Shown: piece by piece, positions 55,123 to 64,000 of the stretch
How positions within the stretch are numbered: position 1 is the stretch's first letter
How the letters are laid out: each line of letters starts with the position of its first letter
From: Dactylonectria macrodidyma
Taxonomy: Eukaryota > Ascomycota > Sordariomycetes > Hypocreales > Nectriaceae
NCBI GenBank assembly: GCA_020744425.1
Contig: JAGMUV010000002.1
Coordinates: forward strand, 1,346,501-1,410,500
Direction: 5' to 3'
DNA: 64,000 bases
The notes under the pieces: generated by a model
Seen by the model: the letters and a program-made list of their open reading frames with translations, nothing else
What the model was told of the DNA's origin: nothing
The model's database searches: none
Made by a program: the position numbers and the translations under genes

Positions 55123-55648
55123 CTAAACCACCATTCCCTTGCCGTGGTACGGCGACCAGATACCTCGGACACTGGGCCGCGTACTCGTCACCGCCCGGTT
55201 GTGACGCTTCAGCTGATCTCCGCTGGCATCACGCAGCAGCTCCGCCTTCTTTAGAATTTCGTAGGGCGACAGATTCCGCACGCAGATGGGCTTGGTTCGA
55301 CCGTTGATGTAGTGTCCGATGAGGACGGGGTGCTTGCCAGGGCGGGGCGAGACGGCAAACTCGACTTGGGGGTTGGCGGCGGCGAATTTTGGGAGAAGGG
55401 ACTTGATGAAGCCGCTGTGACAATGTAAGAGAGCGCTTTGGTGGGATCTTCAAACGACAGCCACGTACTTCATGCCCTTGGAGCTTCCAGCCCAATCGCA
55501 GTAGTGGAAGTCCAACTTCTTGCACTGGAGAATGAATGAACCGACACCATTCTAGGACCAGTTAGTTGCGGCGCTCGACAAGCCAGAGGGAATTGACGCA
55601 AAGATTTACCTGGCCGGCGGCCACTGCCCTTATCGCCTTGATCGTCAT
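55123..55648 (-). CDS. MRPL51: Mitochondrial large-subunit ribosomal protein mL43
   Basis: Three exons: 55648-55610, 55551-55469 and 55414-55123, giving 137 aa. Junctions are AAGQ|NGVGSF and SKGM|NGFIKS. It is a structural component of the mitochondrial 54S ribosomal subunit. The L51/S25/CI-B8 thioredoxin-like fold is visible: NGVGSFILQCKKLDFHYCDWAGSSKGMN, LLPKFAAANPQVEFAVSPRPGKHPVLIGHY and GRTKPICVRNLSPYEILKKAELLRD. The C-terminal TRPSVRGIWSPYHG is typical of the fungal family. It shares a short divergent promoter with U1-70K. Confidence 0.93.
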
Positions 55649-55964
55649 TTTTGTTCGACGGTGTCAATCGATATTCTCATGATCCGTCGTCAGGTGGATG
55701 AAGTTTCGGGGCGGCAGCGCGAAGATAGACCAAAAATCAGCTCTCGTGCAGGGCGTTCCAGAATGGTTTAGCGCAAGCCGGCGGAACACCGGCAATACCC
55801 AAAACAAGACCTGGATAATTTCACGACCGTGCGACAGCCTGAAGCTTGCCTTCGCCTCACATCACGTCTGTCACATCTTAATTCGGCGGCGTCTGCGCGC
55901 CTTTTCTATCCGCTCCTTTATCTTTAAACATTTACAACCTCGCGCACGCGACTGATCCCGCGCG
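55649..55964. promoter_or_regulatory. Divergent promoter mL43 / U1-70K
   Basis: 316 bp between divergent ATGs, serving both genes. No specific site recognised. Confidence 0.5.
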
Positions 55965-57562
55965 ATGACCGACAAGCTCCCCCCTAACCTGCTCGCGCTC
56001 TTCGCGGCGCGACCACCACTGCGATGGGTCGAGCCCCCAGACCATGCGCCGCAGCATCGCAAAACCGCGCCCGTCAGCGGAGTTGCAGCCTTCCTGCCCG
56101 AACTGCAGAAGTACAAGGAGACGGACGACTACAAGCCCACCGAAAGCTGGCTACAAGCGCGCGATCGCAAGACCCGAGAGAAGAAGGAGGCGGTTCAGAA
56201 GCTCATTGCCGAGGCACCCAATACTTGTGAGGAAAAGCTCAGCCTGGCGGCTGCAGCGCAGTCGCTGACAACACGTGTAGACAAACCAAACGAAGATCCC
56301 AACGTCCGCGGCGATGCCTTTAAGACTCTTATTGTCGCACGCCTCAGTTACGATGCGGATGAGCGGGACTTAGAGAAGGAGTTTGGCCGGATCGGCCCAA
56401 TTGAGCGCGTATGCACCAGCGCCCCCTAGCGAACACCAATTACATACTGACAATATTCAGATTCGTATCGTCACCGATACCCATGCTCACGAGAAACCCA
56501 ACAAGAAGAAGAAGCCCCATCGAGGATATGCCTTTGTCGTATTTGAGCGCGAAAAAGACATGAGAGGTAAACATACACCCACCCCCCCTATCGGCCATGC
56601 CATTCCTTCCCGGATGTACCTTTTGAGATGTGGCCCTCAGGCTTGTCCTTCTCTAAGAGTATACTGCGAGACACAAAAGGGCCCTCAAGCTTGCCCGTCT
56701 CAGCTTCTTGTTTTTCATTTGTCAAGTCCGCATAACACCCAAGGTATCATTTTATGGTAAGATGTACTGACACCTGCGCCATGTGGCGCAATCCCGAGTA
56801 GCTGCTCTAGACTCCTGCGATGGACTTCGCATTAAAGATCGACGGATCAAGGTAGACGTCGAACGAGGTAGAACTGTCAAGGGCTGGAAGCCTCGCCGCT
56901 TAGGTGGTGGTCTCGGTGGCCGAGGTTACACCCGGTCGATGCCTTCGCGCCCCATGGGTCCCGGAGGTTTCGGCGGCGGCGGCGGTGGTTTTCGCGGCGG
57001 GTACAGGGGCTTCGATGGAGGCGGTCGTGGGCGTGGTGGCTTCCGAGGAGGTCGTGGTGGTGGCTTCCGTGGCGGCTTCGACGGGCCCCGAGGTGATAGA
57101 AACGGCTTTGGAGCACCGAGCGGAGCCCCATCTGGCCCCGGATTTGACCGACGAAATGGCTACGGCGGAGATCGCGACCGCGGAGACCGAGGTGACCGTG
57201 GGGATCGCGGAGGCGACCGAGGTCCTGGTGGGTATGATCGAGGTGGCCGCTCATATGATGACAGACACGGCGGCGGCGGCGGCGGCGGCGGCGGCTTCCG
57301 TGATGGCGGTGGCCGATTCGGAGACCGTGACGGCCGTCGCACGGGTAGCAATATGGAGCCCATCGTACCGAGAGGAGACAGACGAGATGGCGGTGGTAGA
57401 GACGGTGGCAGAGATGGCGGCGGCAGAGACGGTGGGTATCGCGACCGCGACTATGACCGACCCCCTCGAGATGATCGATCCCACCGAGACGACGATGGCG
57501 GCCGAAAGCGCGGTTACGAAGGCGGCGGCTACGAGGATCCCCGGAAGTTGCGCCGATACTAA
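55965..57562 (+). CDS. SNP1: U1 small nuclear ribonucleoprotein 70 kDa
   Basis: Three exons: 55965-56408, 56461-56566 and 56799-57562, giving 437 aa. Junctions: PIER|IRIVTD and [12 protein letters not shown]. It binds stem-loop I of U1 snRNA and helps recognise 5' splice sites. An N-terminal U1-70K segment ([20 protein letters not shown]) is followed by an RRM with RNP2 LIVARL (122-127) and RNP1 RGYAFVVF (169-176). The family hallmark [23 protein letters not shown] follows. The C-terminal half is RGG, GDR and DGGR repeats, instead of the RS/RE-rich tail of animals. The second intron (232 nt) is longer than its neighbours and ends in the unusual acceptor CCGAG. Confidence 0.93.
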
Positions 57563-58434
57563 GTTGCACTCGCTGGACTTCTGGTGGGTTTATTGCGTCC
57601 GTCGCTTGGCCACTGATCTATTCATTTCCCTTCCACCAACTCTTTACGCATGACCTTTTCAACCAGAACCAGACGCTCACCACAAAGCCTATTGGCAACC
57701 TCGAACCCCATGCCACAATACGGCCTGAGGACCCTGGTGTAGGCCCACTCACACAACATTCGTTGCCCGCGATGGGTGGTCAAGTGCACGCAATCTACTA
57801 CCCCTACCTTTCGTGGATAACCAGTCGCAGCAAGAGCCAAAGGTTTCTGTTCTGTGATGGATCAAGGCGGAAGGTAAAATATTTCTCTATGTATTCTAAT
57901 TGGCTTCGGGAGGACGGGATCGGGGGAGGGTAGAATTTCGAATTGAACGTAGCATGCACAGTAGCTGCGATACTCGAGGTAAGGTCAGAAGGTAAGGGCT
58001 TCGTGACCTGCTGACCGCGAGGCCGCCCCTTTGTCGGCCCTAGGTTGACCTGGGATATCGACTATATGTATTACTTGGGAGTTCTTCCTGTCATGGAAGC
58101 GGATTTAAGCTCGGCCAAAAACGAGCCTGAAAGTCCATCTTTTCGTTGATTGTGTCCTGTTATGTGTATTTTGTCATCCAGGGGCGGGTCTAGTCAACAT
58201 GATGCCCTCCGTATCCCATGGCCCTCAACGCCGAGATCCCATAAAAAGTTCATGCTGGTATCAGTCATATGAGCAGAATGTGTCAAACCAAATCTCTAGC
58301 GCCATTTTCTTTCCAGGCCCTAGGTGGTCCTTAATTCTCGTCGACGCCAGTCATGGAGTTGGGCTCGACCTCTGTCACCTCTGAAGTAGCCGAGCTCCAG
58401 TATCTGGGAGTTATTAGCTTTCAGGCGAAAAAGA
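57563..58434. other. Convergent intergenic region U1-70K/MRT4
   Basis: 872 bp between converging stops. No gene or structured element supported. Confidence 0.5.
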
Positions 58435-59202
58435 CTAGATGGAAGGGGGGACGCACGCAACCACCTGGACCTTGAACTCGCTCAGGCACACGCTGAACAG
58501 CTTGAGCAGCCTCGTCTGTCGCGAGTCCAAAACCTGGCCCTCCTTGCACACAACGTACTCTTCGCCCTGACCGGACTCATCGCCGAGGACGATGCGGCCC
58601 TTGACCATGCGGGTGGGGACGCCGAGGCGACGCAGCTCGGGCTCGATGGAGTGCTCGAGGGGCACGTCGTGCTCGGCAGGGACCTCGCCGCCGGTGGAGT
58701 AGACGATGCCGGTGGGGATGGAGAAGTCGCGGGAGGCGGTGACGCCGGCGCGGGCGAAGTCGACGGGGGAGAAGTTGTTAAAGTAAGAGAGGATGGCCTC
58801 GACGGGGCGGTTGGTCAGGAGCAGGCCGACGGTGCCCGTGATGTGGCGGGTGAGGGCCTCGATACCAGGGGCGATCGCCTCTTCGGGGGTCTGGCCGAGG
58901 GCCTTGGCCATGAGCTTGGTCTTGCCGAAGAAAAGACTGTAGCATTTGTTTGTCAGTATTCTCGCTGGTCTCTTCGTAACTGCATGAGACATGAAAAGAG
59001 ACTAGGCGTACCGGCTGTCGGAGAGCTCACGCCTCACGTCCTTGAGGTGGGAGTTGCGCATGTTGTCGACGCTGAAGACGAAGCATGTCTGATACTCAGG
59101 AATGGCGTCGCGGATATTCTGAAACAGCTTGTCCTTGTCTTCGCGGGTCTTCTTGTTGACCTGCGTCATGTGGACGACCTTTGAGCGCCTGGACTTTGGC
59201 AT
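58435..59202 (-). CDS. MRT4: Ribosome assembly factor MRT4 (P0-like)
   Basis: Two exons, 59202-59012 and 58936-58435, giving 230 aa; junction [14 protein letters not shown]. It holds the place of the stalk protein P0 on nuclear pre-60S particles and is exchanged for P0 late in maturation. The N-terminus [18 protein letters not shown] is the basic Mrt4 signature, followed by the L10/P0-type rRNA-binding domain ([28 protein letters not shown]) and the Mrt4 insertion domain ([40 protein letters not shown]). It lacks the P0 C-terminal acidic stalk tail, as expected. Codon use is strongly C/G-ending, as in highly expressed genes. Confidence 0.95.
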
Positions 59203-59865
59203 CTTGACGGATTTGCGACAGCTGGCGGGCGGTTCCTTATCTTCGGTTTCGGTACGTCAAAAAAGAGCCCGGTGTCTAGGCTGCTTTTCCTACTTTGGGA
59301 CGACAGGTAATTGCTTCAATCGGGGATTACGGCGCGGGCGGAGAGGAATTGAACAGCGTCGCGAGAGGAAGGAAAAGTAGAAAAGACGAGGTTACGGTCG
59401 AGCGTCTTTGCCGCTACACAACGGCTTCACTGATAAGATTGTGGAAAAATTTCGAGGCCCGGCCAAAAAAAAAATCGGGTGGGCGGTGGGACCCCGCAGT
59501 CTCGGTGAGGACCCCACACACCGAGATGAGACAGCGAACATGAGTCCGCACCGGCTTCTCACCACGGTGAACCCGATTTGGTTGCCGAAGGTATCAATCC
59601 AGGTCTCCTCGCCCACGGGCATGCAGTCAAGGTATATGGGTAAAAGTATGACAGGCTACTGTCAGCGAAGTAGTGACATTTCAAAACCATCGGTCAAAGT
59701 TTTCGTCCCACTAGGGACGTTCGCTTTTTTTTTTTGGTTGCTCGTGGGTTCGAAGCCGAATACGCATCTTGGCTTGGTTACCCCCTCACTGAGCCCGAGG
59801 TCAATACTGTTGACAGATCGTGGAGCTCATGTATTCGTCTTTATTAACCAAGCAATTCGATTATT

Positions 59866-59895
59866 AAAAAAAAAAAAGAAAAAGGGGGGGGGGGG
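59866..59895. repeat. Homopurine A-run to G-run tract
   Basis: Twelve A, one G, five A and twelve G in succession, a 30-nt polypurine tract. Such tracts are prone to slippage and sequencing error. Confidence 0.8.
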
Positions 59896-60480
59896 ATCCC
59901 GAAACACGTATTTTGCTTACGAAATGCTTGTTCGTTTTCAAGCAATGACGCAGGAACACACTGGGTTTGCCATGCGAACTTGATACCGCTGAAAGGGTTG
60001 CTGGATGAGTGTGGGGCACGAGGATGGCATTTGTAGACTTGAGAACAATTCCAGCAACTTGACAACCATTACGGAGTACAATGAATCAGTTCGGCTTTTG
60101 ATCTAGGCTCCGACTATCGGCCACACCCACCAGACCGCATCCTGCATATGACCAGTATCTTGTACTTTCAAGCATTATTAGGTACGCTAACCAAAAGCGA
60201 GGGGGGGGTTTGCACAGAGCAAAGTCGCCGCCGGGAACCGAACCATGCATCTATCGCTCCTCCACCAACAAGCCGTGGCGCCTTCCCCGCGGGGAAGCAA
60301 TATCGGTGTTACCAATACAAAGAACAATATTTTAGTGTTATGGATCAAGAATGATCATCTCGCTGCTTCGGCGGCTGTCATTGGAGTTTGGCCTTTTTTC
60401 TCTGCGCTGGATCCTCGGATTTCGGGCTCTGGAGTCTGGGGAACCCTACGCTTGAGTAAAGTGAGCTCCTCTGTTTCGCA

Positions 60481-60488
60481 TATAAATA
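60481..60488 (+). promoter_or_regulatory. TATA box of the threonine aldolase gene
   Basis: TATAAATA about 119 bp upstream of ATG 60600; its sequence and distance fit a core promoter. Confidence 0.6.
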
Positions 60489-60599
60489 GGTATCAGCGCG
60501 GTGCTGTTGAAATAAGGATACTCTTAACCTTCGTCTCCATTCAATTTTCAAAATTATATCCAAAGACCCTGAAATTGCGTGAACGTAAAGTTGGCTAGC

Positions 60600-61898
60600 A
60601 TGACCGTCGCAGTCGGCATTACCGAGACCATCTTCTCCTCCAGCCTCAAGACAAAATGGGCGGCTTCCGCCGAGAAGGCCTCGCGAGACTTTCGCTCAGA
60701 TGTCGTCACGGTACCAAATGAGGCAATGATGCAGGTATGAATCAGCGCTGCCCACGACGAACAAGGATGTTGCGTTGACTCAGCTCTTGCAGGCCGTTTT
60801 GGAGGCTTCCGTCAACGACGACATTTACGACACAGAGGGTGACCCTTCAGTCAAGGCTCTGGAAGCCAGATTGATGGAGCTGACCGGCAAAGAAGCGGCA
60901 CTATGGGTCGTCTCGGGCACACAGGGAAATCAGATTTGTCTGCGTACGCACCTCACACAGCCGCCTCACACGGTGCTTCTGGATCACCGCGCCCATGTCC
61001 ATTGCTGGGAGTCTGGCGCTTTACCGGTCATGTCACAGGCCTCGGTCACCACGGTGCACCCCAAGAATGGCGTCCACCTGACTCTTGCCGATGTCAAAGC
61101 CAATATGATCGCTGATGGTAATAGTGAGTTCACCTCTGATACCTACCCAAATAGACAGCTGCTGTGGTGGCCATCTCTAACTCTCATCTGCTAGTCCACT
61201 TCCCACCCACGCGAGTCGTCGCTCTTGAGAACACCTTGAGCGGAACTATTCTCCCACTCTCAGAGGCTCAAGCCATTTCGCAATTCGTTAGGTCCTTTCC
61301 GGTACCAGAAGGTCAAAAAGCCGTCGCAATGCACCTGGACGCGGCCCGTGTATTTGACGGTGTCATCGGCGAAGGAGTCGACCTGAAGGACTATGCGGCC
61401 TGTTTCGATAGCATGTCCATTTGCCTTGCCAAGGGCCTCGGTGCGCCCATGGGCAGCGTCATCCTCGGGAGCAAGCAGTTCATCGAGCGCACCAAGTGGT
61501 ACCGCAAAATGTTTGGTGGCGGCACGAGGCAGCCGGGCATGATGGCGGCCGCGGCGCACGCAGCGCTCGACTACAGCTTGCCACGGCTGACGAAGGTTCA
61601 TGCCCTGGCCAAAGCCACTGGTGACAAGATTGAGAGACTGGGCTACAAGTTTGCCTTGCCGGTGCAGACCAACATGGTGGTGCTGGATCTGGAGTCAGTC
61701 GACATTCCACCGGCTGCCTTTGTCGGATACTGCGCAGAGCAGAAGTTGGCCGTGTTTCCAAATGGCAGGCTCGTTTTCCATCATCAGACGTCTGAAGCAG
61801 CAGCCGGGTCCTTGGTCACCGCCTTGACGAACTTGATGGCGGCCAAGAGGAATGGTGTTGCTCTGAGCACTACAGAGGTTCATGGAGGTTATTCTTAG
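60600..61898 (+). CDS. GLY1: L-threonine aldolase (low-specificity type)
   Basis: Three exons: 60600-60734, 60793-61123 and 61195-61898, giving 389 aa. Junctions: EAMMQ|AVLEAS and ADGN|IHFPPTRV. This PLP enzyme splits threonine into glycine and acetaldehyde. Family features: FRSDVVTVPNEAMMQA near the N-terminus, DIYDTEGDPSVKALEARLMELTGKEAALWVVSGTQGNQ, the substrate-pocket His in DHRAHVHCWESGA, HLDAARVFD, and the PLP lysine K235 in SICLAKGLGAPMGS. GGGTRQPGMMAAAA also matches. The HLDAAR box differs from the commoner HLDGAR. An acceptor nine bases earlier (actcag) would insert three residues (LLQ). Confidence 0.93.
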
Positions 61899-62803
61899 AG
61901 TATTGCTACCTATCTGCATATCATTTCCAGATAAGCCCAGTTCTCCTTACTAATAGCAATCCTAACTAAGATCATAAGATGATATGGATATTAGAATGAA
62001 TGAGAACTAACTGAAGTCGATGTATGGAACTAGGTATTTTCATGGGGTAGTATTAGATATGCTACTTTTGAGATGACTTGAGGCTCGCGGGCTATTGCGA
62101 GACGCTGTGCAGATAGCAATAGTTTGTGAAGATAGCAATACTCTATTTTTAAGGTCATTGACTCAATGTCGTTCGGTTAATAATTTCGAGTCACATGTAT
62201 CCAATGCTTTTAGCTTCTTTTAATCAGTGAAAGGCAATTTACCTTGCAAACGGAATGCGGGCTTATGACGTTCAAGGTCGTCAAGAGACAGGGCCGCCGT
62301 GGGCCGTCGTGCAATAGCAACTAGATCAAGCAAGTCAGTATCCACCATCACCAGGCCCCTTCGAGCAACAACACTGTTGAATCCCGCATCACTAACAAAA
62401 TGGAGGATTTGGCAATCAATAGAATGTGGGGTGAGTACATGTCCCACGGCACCAGGCCCGCAAAAATGCCGGCTTACGGCGGCCCCAGCAACTTGGAGTT
62501 TCCCGCGGAAAACTTATACGGGACCATGAGCGGAGTCCTATGATGCTCACTGGTGCATCAATTTCCAGATAGGTTAGGTCGACATCTGCGCTTATCTAGT
62601 TTGTATATGCTCCCGGGCCGAAAGCACAACTGCCGCAGGTGGCCGAAGCCGCTTCTGCCTGATAAGATGCGTGTTTCCAGATCTGAGAAGCCGAGGGCTG
62701 CCTTCGAGTCATCCCATTTATCAAACCCTGATCTCTCGTCTACTTGATCCGAGAAGAGAACTTGGATATCACTATCGAAAGAAGAAACTCCAATCGCTGC
62801 ACC
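61899..62803. other. Intergenic region GLY1/D-amino-acid oxidase
   Basis: 905 bp. AT-rich just after GLY1 (61.95-62.2 kb), then the promoter of the oxidase. No gene supported. Confidence 0.5.
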
Positions 62804-64000
62804 ATGGCCGAGAAGAAGGTTGTGGTTGTTGGGTAAGTGACCATTCGGATGATATTACCGCGGGACTGTTGCTAATACTTTTGTGACAGTGCTGGTGTGG
62901 CAGGTGAGCGACTCAACTCGTAATTCTCATACTTCTTCTAACATTCCAGGACTCACCACTGCGTTACTATTGTCCAAAACTTCTAGCTATGAAATCACAG
63001 TTGCCGCCAAACACATGCCCGGAGATTATGATATCCAGTACGCGTCACCATGGGCGGGAGCCAACTCTATGCCGTGAGAAACCCAACTTAATACTGTGTG
63101 GTACGAGACAGCATAACTAACAAGAAAATCTCAAGGGTATCTGTAGGAGGCACCGATGCTGCGGAATGGGACAAGAACACATGGTTTGCGCTGGCGGAGC
63201 TGGCGCGGCATCACCCTGATGCTGGGATTCACTTTCAAAGTGTGGCAATTATCAGCGATATGGGGAAATGATGCTGACCACGGACAGAGGCAAGAATCCT
63301 CAACCGAAAGAAGGATATCGGCAGCGATACCGCAAAATGGTTTTCGGAGCTTCTCTCGCCTGACCCATGGTGGAGGACTTTATTCCCCGATGTAAGAACA
63401 TCTCTGCGCATTTTGGCGACTGCAACTTACATGCCCTCGCAGTACAAGCAAATTCCCAAGGCGGAACTTGGCACAGGTGTCGATAATGGGCACCATTTTA
63501 CGTCGGTGTGCATCAACACAGCGATATACCTGCCTTGGCTCGTTTCTCAGTGTCTTCGCAACGGCGTCGTCTTCAAGCGCGCAGTGTTTTCGCACATCAA
63601 CGACGGTGCTGCTCCGGGCGTGCACCACAGCGGTAAGAAAGCCGATGTAGTCTTGAACTGCACCGGCCTGGCTTCTCGCAGTCTCGGTGGGGTTGCCGAC
63701 GAGTTGGTGTATCCCGCTCGAGGCCAAATCGTTGTGGTGAGGAACGAGGCAGACGAGATGATGTCCGTATCTGGAACCGACGATGGACAGGATGAGGCCA
63801 TGTACATCATGACCAGAGCGGCGGGCGGAGGCACTATCCTAGGTGGATGCTATCAAAAGCACAACTGGGAGTCACAGCCAGACCCAAGCCTAGCGCTGAG
63901 GATCATGAAGAGGTGTGTCCAGGCCTGTCCACAACTGACGAACGGACGAGGCATCGAGCACCTGGACGTGATCCGGCATGGCGTAGGACTCCGACCAGTT
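62804..64000 (+). CDS. DAO: D-amino-acid oxidase (5' part, runs off the window)
   Basis: Six exons visible: 62804-62832, 62890-62903, 62950-63073, 63136-63239, 63288-63391 and 63443 to the edge, 311 residues so far. This FAD flavoenzyme oxidises D-amino acids to keto acids, ammonia and peroxide, usually in peroxisomes. The FAD Rossmann motif VVVVGAGVAGL is assembled from three exons, including a 14-nt microexon. Family blocks follow: [36 protein letters not shown], a catalytic-half block [15 protein letters not shown] and [14 protein letters not shown], then [16 protein letters not shown] and [13 protein letters not shown]. The normal family length is about 340-370, so only the last 30-60 residues, including a possible PTS1, are missing. 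Confidence 0.92.

Larger units (their letters stand above)
59203..60599. other. Divergent region MRT4/threonine aldolase
   Basis: 1.4 kb. Contains an A-run passing into a G-run (59866-59895) and the threonine aldolase TATA box. Several short frames lack domains. Confidence 0.5.

Noticed and set aside
56904..57653. 249-codon Ala/Val/Thr-rich frame over the U1-70K tail
   Set aside because: Off-phase shadow of the RGG repeats; the RRM and [12 protein letters not shown] frame runs continuously in the other phase.
59745..59765. B-box-like gggttcgaagcc
   Set aside because: No matching A box or cloverleaf around it; a chance match in a T-rich context.
1..64000. Secondary-metabolite cluster, CRISPR array or mobile element
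   Set aside because: No PKS, NRPS or terpene synthase backbone gene, no spaced direct-repeat array, no transposase, reverse transcriptase or long terminal repeats were seen.

Overview
The window reads as nuclear DNA of a filamentous ascomycete (Pezizomycotina, probably a Sordariomycete). The basis is short GT-AG introns of about 50-150 nt with CTAAC/CTGAC-type branch sites, fungal-specific families (Zn2Cys6 regulators, MIC10, PEX8, URB2, TSC10) and CT-rich promoters. The class-level placement is inference. No transposon, CRISPR array, rRNA or convincing tRNA was seen. Exon coordinates were built by hand from splice signals and frame; every multi-exon model below closes in frame.

Layout: 0.2-12.6 kb is a dense housekeeping block: mitochondrial nuclease NUC1 (+), polyadenylation factor PFS2 (-), a DGAT1-type acyltransferase (+), isoprenylcysteine methyltransferase STE14 (-), a TMEM170-like membrane protein (-) and peroxin PEX8 (+). 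A gene-poor 2.8 kb follows, then a DDR48-like repeat protein (+), phospholipase C (-), NRDE2 (-), TSC10 (+), URB2 (-), MIC10 (+) and an unassigned single-pass membrane protein (-). From 31 to 53.5 kb the sequence is sparse and regulatory: a possible 36-aa peptide gene (-), a Zn2Cys6-like regulator (-), a conserved-looking unknown protein (-), a classical Zn2Cys6 regulator (+) and a C2H2 regulator with a 1.1-kb first intron (+), separated by gene-free stretches of 2-3.8 kb. From 53.5 kb the density rises again: triosephosphate isomerase (+), mitoribosomal mL43 (-), U1-70K (+), MRT4 (-), threonine aldolase (+) and the 5' part of a D-amino-acid oxidase (+) that runs off the right edge.

These genes do not form a single pathway or a secondary-metabolite cluster. 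Several touch lipid and membrane biology (DGAT1, STE14, PLC, TSC10), ribosome assembly (URB2, MRT4) or RNA processing (PFS2, NRDE2, U1-70K), but the mixture looks like ordinary chromosomal neighbours. The least explained parts are the small peptide candidate at 32.5 kb, the large gene-free regions with structured DNA (a perfect 14-bp hairpin at 42.4 kb), the uORF overlapping the PEX8 start, and the large intron plus 3'UTR intron of the C2H2 gene.
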